Positions 22,516 to 30,990 of a DNA stretch of 40,269 nt are shown here, piece by piece. The notes beneath the pieces are model-generated. The model did no database searches. It was not told where the DNA came from and was given only the letters and a program-made list of their open reading frames with translations. Each line of letters begins with the position of its first letter. Position 1 is the first letter of the stretch. A program made the translations under genes and the position numbers. This DNA comes from Pedobacter sp. UBA5917 (lineage in GTDB: Bacteria > Bacteroidota > Bacteroidia > Sphingobacteriales > Sphingobacteriaceae), in assembly GCF_002432345.1 (NCBI RefSeq), contig NZ_DJDT01000264.1:1-40269 (forward strand), in the 5' to 3' direction.

Positions 22516-23927
22516 TATTGAGCGGGTTCTGCTTGTTTAACTTTTGAAATTTGGGCCATCATTTCGGCTTCGACAACGATTTTTTCGCCAACCATACCTA
22601 CGCCTTTCATCTGGGCAATGCCCCTTCTGATTGGTTCGAGTAAATCGCAACGGAAAACAATGGTATCGCCAGGAAGCACCTGTGCCCTAAAGCGTACATT
22701 ATCTATCTTTAAGAAATAGGTCAGGTAATTTTCAGGATCCGGAACAGTACAAAGTACCAGAATTCCGCCTACCTGGGCCATGGCCTCAATCTGTAATACC
22801 CCGGGAAATACGGGAGCACCCGGAAAGTGACCTTTGAAAAATTCTTCGTTCATGGTTACGTTTTTAACGCCTACCACGTGGTTTTTAGAAAGTTCCAAAA
22901 TTTTATCAACGAACAAAAATGGTTGACGGTGAGGTAAAATCTCCATTATTTTCACTACATCAAACAATGGTTTTGCACTCGGATCGTATACCTTTTGTAT
23001 TTTTTTGTTTTTCTCTTTTTTAATAGCTGCTTTAATCTTTTTGGCAAAAGCAACGTTTGCCGCGTGGCCTGGACGTGCCGCCATAATGTGGCCTTTTAAG
23101 TGCATCCCAACCAAAGCCAGGTCGCCAATCATATCCAAAAGCTTATGACGGGCAGGTTCGTTCTGGTAACGCAGTTCCATGTTGTTCAAAATCCCCTGTG
23201 GCGCAACATCAATGTCTTTGCGGTTAAATAATTTGGCCAAATGGCTCAATTCATCTTTGGTAACCTCTTTATCTACAATTACAATGGCGTTATTTAAATC
23301 GCCACCTTTAATTAAATTGTGCGATAACTGGTATTCTAATTCGTGTAAGAAACAGAAAGTACGGCAAGAAGCAATTTCTTTCTTAAATTCTGCAATGGTA
23401 TTAATGCCAGCGTGCTGACTGCCCAGAACAGGAGAATTATAATCGATCATGCAGGTAAAGCGATAATCGTCTAACGGCATGGCCACAATTTCTACTTTTC
23501 TGTCTTCTTCGGTATAGGTAATGTTGTGGGGAATGGTAAAGTACTCGCGGTCGGCATTTTGTTCAACCGAGCCTACTTCTTCCAATAAATCAACAAACTG
23601 GATCGAACTACCATCCATAATCGGGGTTTCCGGTCCGTCTAATTTGATCAGAACGTTATCAAGATCCATACCTACTAACGAAGCCATTACGTGCTCTACG
23701 GTGCTTACGCTGGCACCATTTTGGGTAAGGGTTGTTCCGCGTGAAGTATCGGTTACGTTATCAGCATCGGCTTCAATAATCGGATGCCCATCTAAATCAA
23801 TACGCTGAAATTTAAAGCCATGATTTTCGGGGGCCGGGCAAAATGTTAAAGTAACATTAGCGCCTGTGTGTAAACCCACACCAGATGCTGATATTTCCTG
23901 TTTAATCGTTTTTTGTCTAACGTTCAT
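22515..23927 (-). CDS. lpxC/fabZ: Bifunctional UDP-3-O-acyl-GlcNAc deacetylase / 3-hydroxyacyl-ACP dehydratase
   Basis: 470 residues in two domains. About residues 1-305 are LpxC, the zinc deacetylase that commits to lipid A: STVEHVMASLVGMDLDN and the zinc motif HKLLDMIGDLALVG are intact. About residues 320-465 are FabZ, which dehydrates 3-hydroxyacyl-ACP in fatty-acid synthesis: MEILPHRQPFLFVDKI and HFPGAPVFPGVLQIEAMAQ with catalytic His and Glu. The fusion is characteristic of Bacteroidota and places two enzymes that compete for the same acyl-ACP on one chain. It overlaps lpxD by 11 bases. Confidence 0.97.
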   Translation of the reverse strand: MNVRQKTIKQEISASGVGLHTGANVTLTFCPAPENHGFKFQRIDLDGHPIIEADADNVTDTSRGTTLTQNGASVSTVEHVMASLVGMDLDNVLIKLDGPETPIMDGSSIQFVDLLEEVGSVEQNADREYFTIPHNITYTEEDRKVEIVAMPLDDYRFTCMIDYNSPVLGSQHAGINTIAEFKKEIASCRTFCFLHELEYQLSHNLIKGGDLNNAIVIVDKEVTKDELSHLAKLFNRKDIDVAPQGILNNMELRYQNEPARHKLLDMIGDLALVGMHLKGHIMAARPGHAANVAFAKKIKAAIKKEKNKKIQKVYDPSAKPLFDVVKIMEILPHRQPFLFVDKILELSKNHVVGVKNVTMNEEFFKGHFPGAPVFPGVLQIEAMAQVGGILVLCTVPDPENYLTYFLKIDNVRFRAQVLPGDTIVFRCDLLEPIRRGIAQMKGVGMVGEKIVVEAEMMAQISKVKQAEPAQ

Positions 23928-24993
23928 TGTTTATTGTATTCTTTTCCAGTTCAGCTGTAAGCTTTTTCAATTCCTCTTCGAGCGCGTTTATTCTTTTTTC
24001 CACATCCGGAAGATGCTTGAAAATTACGGAAGCACGCATCCAGTTGCGCAAAGGCTGCGCCGGACTTCCGTGCCATTGTTTATTTTCTTCTGTAATGTTA
24101 AAGTTTATACCTGCCTGTGCACCAATCTGCGTGCCTTTGGCAAGGGTTAAATGGCCTGCAATACCTACCTGGCCACCTACAACACTGTTGGGGCCAACTT
24201 TTGTACTGCCTGATATGCCCGATTGTGCAGCCAAAACGGTGTTTTCGCCAATTTCTACATTGTGCGCAATCTGGATCAGGTTGTCGATTTTTGCACCTTT
24301 CTTTACAATGGTAGAGCCCATTGTAGCGCGATCGACAGTTGTATTGGCACCGATTTCTACATCATCTTCAATAATGACATTTCCGATCTGCGGGATTTTA
24401 TTGTATGTGCCGTCTTTTTGAGGTGCAAAACCAAATCCATCGCTCCCAATAACGGTGTTCGAATGGATGGTAACCCTTTTACCGATTACCGAGTTATGGT
24501 AAATTTTTACACCGGGAAAAAAGGTGCTGTTTTCGCCGATTTTTGAATTTTCGCCGATAAAAGTCTGTGCATTAATTTTGCAGCCATCACCGATTTCTAC
24601 ATTTTCGGCCACATAGGCAAAAGCATCAATAAATACGTTTTTACCGATTTTGGCAGTTGGGTGTACAAAGGCCAGTTTATCGATGCCCGATTGTGCCTTT
24701 TGAGCATTTACCGCTTCGTTATATTTATCGAGTAAAATGGTAAAGGCACTGTATGGATTTTCAACACGGATTAAAGTGCTGGTGTAAGGCTGTGTTGGTG
24801 CGAAATCTTTAGATACGATAACAACCGACGCCTGAGTAGAATACAAAAAGTTTTCGTACTTAGGGTTGGAAAGAAAAGACAAAGAGCCCTCTTTCCCGTC
24901 TTCTATCTTTGAAAGTTCGGTAACGGCTACATCTGGGTTTCCATCAATGGAACCGTTTAAAAACTGACTTATCTGCGTGGCAGTAAATTGCAT
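23917..24993 (-). CDS. lpxD: UDP-3-O-(3-hydroxyacyl)glucosamine N-acyltransferase
   Basis: 358 residues. The N-terminal uridine-binding domain (about 1-100: FTATQISQFLNGSIDGNPDVAV) precedes a beta-helix of hexapeptide repeats and a C-terminal helix (VEKRINALEEELKKLTAELE) that looks coiled-coil. The catalytic histidine is in QIAHNVEIGENT. It adds the second acyl chain in lipid A synthesis. It heads the lpx run. A near-perfect promoter lies directly in front, with the -7 box only four bases before ATG, implying a leaderless transcript. Confidence 0.97.
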   Translation of the reverse strand: MQFTATQISQFLNGSIDGNPDVAVTELSKIEDGKEGSLSFLSNPKYENFLYSTQASVVIVSKDFAPTQPYTSTLIRVENPYSAFTILLDKYNEAVNAQKAQSGIDKLAFVHPTAKIGKNVFIDAFAYVAENVEIGDGCKINAQTFIGENSKIGENSTFFPGVKIYHNSVIGKRVTIHSNTVIGSDGFGFAPQKDGTYNKIPQIGNVIIEDDVEIGANTTVDRATMGSTIVKKGAKIDNLIQIAHNVEIGENTVLAAQSGISGSTKVGPNSVVGGQVGIAGHLTLAKGTQIGAQAGINFNITEENKQWHGSPAQPLRNWMRASVIFKHLPDVEKRINALEEELKKLTAELEKNTINNER

Positions 24994-24997
24994 CGTA

Positions 24998-25028
24998 CAA
25001 AGGTATATGTTAAATTGATATGAACAAA
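24998..25028 (-). promoter_or_regulatory. lpxD: Promoter TTTG-N19-TACCTTTG of lpxD
   Basis: On the minus strand TTTG (25028-25025) and TACCTTTG (25005-24998) are spaced by exactly 19 bases, the Bacteroidota optimum. Only four bases separate the -7 box from the ATG at 24993. Confidence 0.8.
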
Positions 25029-25115
25029 AAAACCTGCTAGAGTTAAGCTGTGTATATTTTACACAATTATAAGACTTAAAACGGCAGTAAAAGTTAAATA
25101 TTTTGTTAAATAAGC

Positions 25116-26339
25116 TTAAATGCCCCTGGGATAACAGAGGATATATTTTTCAACGGTTTTCTGTAGCGACTCCAGATTGGATAAATCTGATGCCTTGGCA
25201 ATATCTACAATATCGTTATTTTTCATCAAAATCTTGATATTACCTACACCAGCGTTGTATGCGCGGTTCTGTATCGAATCGGTAAAAACAAAATATCTTG
25301 CTTCTTCGGGTTTAATTTCCAGCAGATTAACGGCTGCATCCTGCAAAAAGTTAAGACGGTCGACACCTACTTTTTCGTTGCCCATTTCCACTTTATAAAG
25401 ATTACGGGAGGTAAGCATTTTACAAAGCGTAGACAAAATTTTATCGGGGTGTTTAGCCCAAACTTTAACTGCCGCATAAATATCCTGGTCATCCAGATTG
25501 GTGAAATGTTCCAGATTTTCGTGCTGAGAAAAGAAATTGGCTTCGTTGATATCGTTTTTTAGGAAATGGTTTAACGATGGTGAAGCAAATAAATCGGCAC
25601 CGGCGGCCGAGAGTTCTTTGGCACGCTCCAATAATTTTACTAAAATCATTTCGCCCGATATCACCGTTTTGTGCAGGTAAACCTGCCAATACATCAGCCT
25701 GCGGGCAATTAAAAATTTTTCGATCGAGTAAATTCCTTTTTCTTCGATCACCAGGTCATCATCGTGCACATTGAACATTTTGATAATCCTGTCGAAACTG
25801 ATTACACCCTCGCTTACGCCTGTAAAAAAACTATCACGGTTTAAATAGTCCATTCTATCCAGATCCAATTGACCTGAAATGAGCTGGTGAAGAAATTTTT
25901 TGTGGTAGGTGCCATTAAAAATCTCAATGGCATGGCTTAAGCGGCCTCCAAAGTGGATGTTAAGGTCGTTCATCAGCTTTGCTGAAATATCCTCATGCCT
26001 GATGCCGGTAACCAGCGAATGCTCTAAGGCATGCGAAAAAGGGCCGTGGCCGATATCGTGCAGTAAAATGGCCAAAATGGCGGCTTCTTCTTCGCCTTCG
26101 GTAATGGCATGTCCTTTACTTTTTAAAAGATTGATGGCCAAACTCATTAAATGCATGGCACCCAAAGCATGGTGAAAACGGGTGTGCAAGGCACCCGGAT
26201 ATACCAAGTGCGTCATCCCCAGTTGTTTGATGTAGCGCAAACGCTGGAAATACGGATGCGAAATCACATCATAAACCAGTTCTGATGGAATGCTGATGAA
26301 ACCGTAAACGGGATCATTTATTATTTTCTTCTTGTTCAA
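25116..26339 (-). CDS. HD-domain phosphohydrolase (dGTPase-like)
   Basis: 407 residues. The HD motif is seen in HTRFHHALGAMHL and AILLHDIGHGPFSHALEHSL (about 95-115), followed by QLDLDRMDYLNRDSFFTGVSEG, the pattern of SAMHD1/dGTPase-type enzymes. Such proteins hydrolyse dNTPs or related nucleotides. The C-terminal third is a helical domain typical of this Bacteroidota branch. It lies upstream of lpxD on the same strand but lpxD has its own promoter, so it may be a separate transcript. It is divergent from porX across 111 bases. Confidence 0.93.
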   Translation of the reverse strand: MNKKKIINDPVYGFISIPSELVYDVISHPYFQRLRYIKQLGMTHLVYPGALHTRFHHALGAMHLMSLAINLLKSKGHAITEGEEEAAILAILLHDIGHGPFSHALEHSLVTGIRHEDISAKLMNDLNIHFGGRLSHAIEIFNGTYHKKFLHQLISGQLDLDRMDYLNRDSFFTGVSEGVISFDRIIKMFNVHDDDLVIEEKGIYSIEKFLIARRLMYWQVYLHKTVISGEMILVKLLERAKELSAAGADLFASPSLNHFLKNDINEANFFSQHENLEHFTNLDDQDIYAAVKVWAKHPDKILSTLCKMLTSRNLYKVEMGNEKVGVDRLNFLQDAAVNLLEIKPEEARYFVFTDSIQNRAYNAGVGNIKILMKNNDIVDIAKASDLSNLESLQKTVEKYILCYPRGI

Positions 26340-26450
26340 TCGTTAAAAATAGTTAAATAGCTAGATACGGTACAAAAATTGCTATTTTTATTTATAGTTT
26401 GATTTACCCGTCAAAATTAAAGGGCAATACTTACCTATTTTTACAAAAAC

Positions 26451-28004
26451 ATGCAAGAAACTAAGATATTATGGGCTGATGATGAAATCGACCTGTTAAA
26501 ACCACATATATTATTGTTGAATGATAAAGGTTATAATGTAACCACATTTACCAATGGAAACGACGCTTTAGAGGCATTTGGGAAAGCCCATTTCGACCTT
26601 GTTTTTTTAGATGAAAACATGCCGGGAATGAGCGGTATCGAAACACTTTCGGCCATTAAAAACTTAAATCCCGATGTGCCTGTGGTTTTGATTACCAAAA
26701 GCGAGGAAGAAAACCTGATGGAAGACGCGATTGGTAGTAAAATTGATGATTACCTGATTAAACCGGTAAACCCGAAACAGGTTCTGCTTACCATTAAAAA
26801 ACTGATCGATAATAAACGTCTGGTTAGCGAAAAAACATCAATGGCTTACCAACAGGATTTCCGCCGTTTGGGGATGACTTTGGGCGATAGGCTGAATTAC
26901 GAAGAGTGGATTGACGTTTATAAAAAAATCGTTTTCTGGGAACTTGAGCTCGAAAAGCTTGATGATCCGCAGATGCATGAGATTTTAACCATGCAGAAAC
27001 AGGAAGCAAATACTCAGTTTACCAAATTTATCGAAGAAAATTACCTCGACTGGATCAAGAATAAAGATAAAGCACCTTTGCTTTCTAACGAACTGTTAAA
27101 GAAAAAGGCTTTTCCTTTAATTAACGATAATACGCCTGTATTCTTCATTTTGATTGATAACCTACGTTACGATCAGTGGAAAATCATCAATCCCTTAATT
27201 TCCGAATATTTCAGGATCGATGAGGAGGATATGTATACCAGTATTTTGCCAACGGCAACACAGTATGCCCGAAATGCTATTTTTTCGGGTATGATGCCTC
27301 TGGATATGGAAAAACGTTTTCCCCAGCTTTGGCAGAACGATGATGACGAAGGTGGAAAAAATATGCATGAAGAAGCTTTTCTGGCCGACAACATTAAACG
27401 TAGCTTAAGAAAAGACTGCAAATTCAGTTACCATAAAATACTCACATTTGAGCAGGGTAAAGATCTGGTAGATCAGACCAATAACCTGTTGCATAATGAT
27501 TTTAATGCCATTGTATTCAATTTTGTTGATATGTTGAGCCATGCCCGTACGGATATGCAGATGATCCGCGAGCTGGCAAACGACGATGCCGCTTACCGCT
27601 CGTTAACCTTATCGTGGTTTGAGCATTCGCCACTTTGGGATCTATTGAAAAAAATCTCTCAGAAAAAGGTAAAAGTGATTATTACAACAGATCATGGTAC
27701 CATTCGGGTTAAAAAACCGGTTAAAGTGATTGGCGACAGGAGTACAAATACCAATTTAAGGTATAAACAGGGTAGAAATCTTAACTTTAATGCAAAAGAG
27801 GTGTTTTTGATCAAAAATCCTCACGATGCATTATTACCAAAGATCAACATCAGCAGTAGTTACATATTTGCAAGGGAAGATAGTTATTTCGTTTACCCGA
27901 ACAATTATAACCAGTTTGTAAACTACTATAATGAAACTTTTCAGCATGGAGGAATTTCGCTGGAGGAAATGATTATTCCGGTAGTAACTTATTCGCCGAG
28001 GTAG
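26451..28004 (+). CDS. porX: PorX-type response regulator with PglZ phosphatase domain
   Basis: 517 residues. Residues 1-125 are a receiver domain with acidic pocket DD10-11, phospho-acceptor Asp54 (LVFLDENMPGMSG) and Lys in DYLIKPVNP. About residues 200-517 are a PglZ/alkaline-phosphatase-type domain: LIDNLRYDQW, LPTATQYAR with Thr268/Thr270 near the expected metal-binding nucleophile, TTDHGT, and the closing QHGGISLEEMIIPVV. In Porphyromonas and Flavobacterium PorX regulates the type 9 secretion system and is a phosphodiesterase of oligonucleotides. No kinase gene (porY) and no secretion genes are adjacent here. It is divergent from the HD-domain gene and followed by tsaE. Confidence 0.96.
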   Translation: MQETKILWADDEIDLLKPHILLLNDKGYNVTTFTNGNDALEAFGKAHFDLVFLDENMPGMSGIETLSAIKNLNPDVPVVLITKSEEENLMEDAIGSKIDDYLIKPVNPKQVLLTIKKLIDNKRLVSEKTSMAYQQDFRRLGMTLGDRLNYEEWIDVYKKIVFWELELEKLDDPQMHEILTMQKQEANTQFTKFIEENYLDWIKNKDKAPLLSNELLKKKAFPLINDNTPVFFILIDNLRYDQWKIINPLISEYFRIDEEDMYTSILPTATQYARNAIFSGMMPLDMEKRFPQLWQNDDDEGGKNMHEEAFLADNIKRSLRKDCKFSYHKILTFEQGKDLVDQTNNLLHNDFNAIVFNFVDMLSHARTDMQMIRELANDDAAYRSLTLSWFEHSPLWDLLKKISQKKVKVIITTDHGTIRVKKPVKVIGDRSTNTNLRYKQGRNLNFNAKEVFLIKNPHDALLPKINISSSYIFAREDSYFVYPNNYNQFVNYYNETFQHGGISLEEMIIPVVTYSPR

Positions 28005-28006
28005 GG

Positions 28007-28042
28007 AGTAGATTTGAGATGCTAGATTTGAGACATGAGATC
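28007..28042. repeat. AGATTTGAGAT word repeat
   Basis: Two or three copies of TAGATTTGAGA(T/C) directly after the porX stop. It shares the 12-mer AGATTTGAGATG (reverse of CATCTCAAATCT) with the stretch inside hutI. Confidence 0.5.
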
Positions 28043-28057
28043 CGTCATTGCAAGGCC

Positions 28058-28138
28058 GTCATTTCGAGCGGAGTGCAACGCAGCCGAGAAATCTATCTCG
28101 AGATGCCAGCCTTGATGGTAATGTAGTCGAGAAATGAC
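28058..28138. repeat. GTCATTTCGAGCGGAGTG palindromic element
   Basis: About 81 bp, opening GTCATTTCGAGCGGAGTGCA and closing TAGTCGAGAAATGAC. Inner CGAGAAATCTATCTCGAG pairs. Same family as 17870-17980 and 29926-30029. It supplies a false upstream start for tsaE. Confidence 0.8.
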
Positions 28139-28196
28139 AACTATAAAAGGCAAAAGCAATGCAATTATGTATTACTTTTGCCTTTATTCTTTTAAA

Positions 28197-28613
28197 ATGG
28201 ATATTGTAGTAAACAGTTTAGCCGATTTACCTGTTGTGGCACAACAACTTTCAGATTTTGCAGGCACCGAAAAAGTCTTCATTTTCGAAGGCGACATGGG
28301 CGCAGGTAAAACCACTTTTATCAAAACTTTCTGTGCTGCCCTGGGTGTAACCGATGTAGTTTCGAGCCCAACCTATTCTATCGTTAACGAATATGAAAGC
28401 CCTAACGGATCGGTATTCCATTTCGATTTTTACCGTATGAAGGATATCCGTGAGGCCTATGACCTGGGTTACGAAGAATATTTTTACGGCGGTGGTATCT
28501 GTTTAATCGAGTGGCCCGAAAGGGTAGAAGAATTACTGCCCGAAAACTATATCAGGGTAGAAATAAATGTGGAAGACGAAAACCGCAGATTATTCCATAT
28601 TTCTAAGGTATAA
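28197..28613 (+). CDS. tsaE: tRNA threonylcarbamoyladenosine synthesis ATPase TsaE
   Basis: 138 residues from ATG 28197 (MDIVVNSLADLPVVAQQL); the longer reading frame upstream runs through a palindromic element. Walker A is EGDMGAGKTTFIKTFC, followed by SSPTYSIVNEYE and HFDFYRM, and the closing IEWPERVEELLP block. It is the ATPase of the TsaB-TsaD-TsaE complex that makes t6A37 on ANN-decoding tRNAs. A possible -7 box TACTTTTG lies at 28173-28180, 16 bases before the ATG. Alanine dehydrogenase follows after 75 bases. Confidence 0.95.
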   Translation: MDIVVNSLADLPVVAQQLSDFAGTEKVFIFEGDMGAGKTTFIKTFCAALGVTDVVSSPTYSIVNEYESPNGSVFHFDFYRMKDIREAYDLGYEEYFYGGGICLIEWPERVEELLPENYIRVEINVEDENRRLFHISKV

Positions 28614-28688
28614 CATTTAGTTATCAATAAATTAACAGATTTTCCGTACCTTGAACAACCTAAAACTACCAAAAATCTTTAATTCAAC

Positions 28689-29915
28689 ATGGCTACAGGA
28701 TTACGCGAAGGAATGGCCGATATAGCTCGTCAGGGTTTATTGCAAACACAAGAGGCGAAGTTAGAAACCAGAAATAAGAAAAACAGCTTATACATAGGAA
28801 TACCCAAAGAAATTTCTTTTCAGGAAAATAGAATTGCACTAACGCCTTTATCGGTTGCGCTGTTGGTAAACAATGGTCACCGCGTGGTTTTAGAAACCGG
28901 CGCCGGTACTGGTGCAAATTTTTCTGATAACGAATATGCCGAACAGGGAGCCAAGATTGCCTACGATAAAAAAGAGGTTTTCGAAGCAGATATCCTAATG
29001 AAAATTGCGCCCCCAACTTTGGAGGAAATCGAGATGATGCATAAAGGGCAGACCCTTATTTCTTCATTACAGACCGGAACCTTAAAGCAGGACTACCTGA
29101 AAGCCCTGATGCATAAAAAGATTAATGCACTTTGTTTCGAAAACCTGCGTGATGAGGGTAACATTCTGAGCGTAGTACGGGCAATGAGCGAAATCGTTGG
29201 ATCTACCTCTATTTTAATCGCAGCAGAATACCTGAGCAATGTAACCGGCGGCAAAGGATTGATGTTGGGCGGTTTTACAGGTGTTCCGCCTACCGAAATC
29301 GTAATTTTGGGTGCAGGTACTGTTGGCGAATATGCTGCCAGAACGGCCTTGGCGCTGGGAGCTGAGGTTAAGGTTTTTGATAGTTCTATTTACCGTTTAC
29401 GCCGTTTGCAGAATAATTTAGGTAGCCGGGTATTTACCTCCGTAATGCAGCCAATCGTTTTAAATAAGGCGATTGTAACCTGCGATGTGGTAATTGGTGC
29501 CATCCGTGCCAGCCATGGCCGTAGCCCCTGTGTGGTGATGGAAGAAACCGTAGCACGTATGAAACCGCATTCGGTAGTTATTGATGTGAGTATTGATCAG
29601 GGCGGCTGTTTCGAAACGTCTGAGGTAACCAACCACACCAATCCCGTTTTCCGCAAATATGATGTGATCCATTATTGTGTGCCAAATATCGCTTCGCGCG
29701 TGCCAAGAACTGCTTCTTACGCGTTAACCAATATTTTTGCACCTATTTTATTGGATATCGGCGAATACGGAGGTTTGGTTAACATGGTTTGGAACAATCC
29801 GGGCATCCGCGAGGCACTTTATATTTATCAGGGAAACTGTACCAATAAGGATCTGGCTGATATGTTTAATTTACCTTTTAAAAATCTGGAATTGCTGGTG
29901 GTTTCGAATCAGTAG
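28689..29915 (+). CDS. ald: Alanine dehydrogenase
   Basis: 408 residues, about 35 longer at the N-terminus than Bacillus Ald; the extension (MATGLREGMADIARQGLLQT...) is common in Bacteroidota. It interconverts L-alanine and pyruvate plus ammonia with NAD(H). Conserved features are IGIPKEISFQENRIALTP, a catalytic Lys in LMKIAPP, the NAD-binding GAGTVGEYAARTALALGAEVKVFD, and DVSIDQGGCFETS. The porX-tsaE-ald order also occurs in other Bacteroidota as far as I recall. A long palindromic element follows the stop. Confidence 0.95.
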   Translation: MATGLREGMADIARQGLLQTQEAKLETRNKKNSLYIGIPKEISFQENRIALTPLSVALLVNNGHRVVLETGAGTGANFSDNEYAEQGAKIAYDKKEVFEADILMKIAPPTLEEIEMMHKGQTLISSLQTGTLKQDYLKALMHKKINALCFENLRDEGNILSVVRAMSEIVGSTSILIAAEYLSNVTGGKGLMLGGFTGVPPTEIVILGAGTVGEYAARTALALGAEVKVFDSSIYRLRRLQNNLGSRVFTSVMQPIVLNKAIVTCDVVIGAIRASHGRSPCVVMEETVARMKPHSVVIDVSIDQGGCFETSEVTNHTNPVFRKYDVIHYCVPNIASRVPRTASYALTNIFAPILLDIGEYGGLVNMVWNNPGIREALYIYQGNCTNKDLADMFNLPFKNLELLVVSNQ

Positions 29916-29925
29916 TCCATAATGC

Positions 29926-30029
29926 GTCATTTCGAGCGGAGTGCAACGGAGTCGAGAAATCTGTCTCGAGATAGATCTCTCCCTGCCCGATGCAGGCGGG
30001 CGCTCCACTGCGTTTCGGTCGAGATGACG
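29926..30029. repeat. GTCATTTCGAGCGGAGTG palindromic element, full copy
   Basis: About 104 bp, opening GTCATTTCGAGCGGAGTGCA and closing GGTCGAGATGACG. Inner palindromes include GTCTCGAGATAGA and CCTGCCCGATGCAGGCGGG. It begins 11 bases after the ald stop. Confidence 0.82.
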
Positions 30030-30091
30030 ACTTTTCTTATTAATTATTTCGGTACAAAGAGAATGATGAAGCCTTCTAATTATAACCGTTT

Positions 30092-30775
30092 ATGAAACTC
30101 AATTTATTGATGTTTTTTCTGCTTATCTCTGTTTCGGGCTTTGCCCAAAATAAACCTATCGCAGCAAAAAAGCTTGTTGTAGTTAACGCTTATACTCAAT
30201 ATCAAGCCTCTATTAAGTCGAATCCGAACAATGAACTTGTTGAAATCAAAAAGGCCATTCCCAATATTGCTTTAGATATCCGCTACGCTACCAAAAATAA
30301 CTTTATGCAGCAGGTAATGTACAAACAGGCGAGGGCTTTTGCGCGGAAACCAGTGGTAGCGGCATTAAAGAAAATCCAGAAAGAGCTGAATAAAAAAGGT
30401 TATGGCTTAAAAATATTTGATGGCTATCGCCCTTATGCCATTACCGTCGAGTTTTATAAAAAAGCGAGCGACAAAAATTTTGTGGCGAACCCGGCAAAGG
30501 GATCTAAGCACAATAGGGGCTGTGCGGTAGATTTAACGTTAATTAACCTAAAAACAGGTAAAGAATTGGTTATGCCAACACCTTACGACAGTTTTTCGGC
30601 TGCAGCTGCGGCAAAGTATGAAAATGTATCAGCCGAGGCGAAGAAAAACCGGGATTTCCTCATCTCCATCATGGCAAAATACGGGATGAACGTGTTGGAA
30701 AACGAATGGTGGCATTACGATTTTTCGGACTGGAGAAGTTATGACCTGATGGATATTCCTTTTGAGAAACTTTAA
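30092..30775 (+). CDS. VanX-type D-alanyl-D-alanine dipeptidase
   Basis: 227 residues with a signal peptide (MKLNLLMFFLLISVSGFAQ). Zinc-site motifs are complete: SKHNRGCAVDLTL with His140 and Asp147, and ENEWWHYDF with catalytic Glu205 and ligand His208. It cleaves D-Ala-D-Ala. The signal peptide and the absence of vanH/vanA partners point to recycling of wall-derived dipeptide in the periplasm (as with ddpX) rather than to glycopeptide resistance. The nearby alanine dehydrogenase could use the released alanine only after racemisation. Confidence 0.92.
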   Translation: MKLNLLMFFLLISVSGFAQNKPIAAKKLVVVNAYTQYQASIKSNPNNELVEIKKAIPNIALDIRYATKNNFMQQVMYKQARAFARKPVVAALKKIQKELNKKGYGLKIFDGYRPYAITVEFYKKASDKNFVANPAKGSKHNRGCAVDLTLINLKTGKELVMPTPYDSFSAAAAAKYENVSAEAKKNRDFLISIMAKYGMNVLENEWWHYDFSDWRSYDLMDIPFEKL

Positions 30776-30818
30776 TAGTTCATTAGTTCAATCGTCATTG
30801 GTTTATGGTAGATCAATT

Positions 30819-30884
30819 CGTCATGCTGAATTTATTTCAGCATCTTTCATGCTAGATAGATCCTGAAATAAATTCAGGATGACG
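30819..30884. repeat. Double-hairpin dispersed element, copy D
   Basis: CGTCATGCTGAATTTATTTC, then AGCATCTTT, a linker, and TCCTGAAATAAATTCAGGATGACG. The first hairpin here uses the arms CTGAA/TTCAG, different from copies A and B, while the frame is kept. Confidence 0.78.
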
Positions 30885-30990
30885 GCCGTGGACTTAAAAT
30901 ACCGAAAAGAGACCTTTTAAAGTAATATTAATAATGGAATTAAGATTTTTAGTTTGAATTATCATGTATTACTGCCTGATACCATCCAAA

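Noticed and set aside
23927..24421. 164-codon plus-strand open frame
   Set aside because: Antisense to lpxD; cysteine- and serine-rich composition typical of shadow frames.
14141..30029. CRISPR array made from the GTCAT-type repeats
   Set aside because: Copies are kilobases apart, unequal in length and have no spacer arrangement or cas genes.
30092..30775. Vancomycin-resistance gene vanX
   Set aside because: The enzyme motif is real, but no vanH, vanA or vanRS lies nearby and the protein is exported, which fits wall recycling in a Gram-negative cell.
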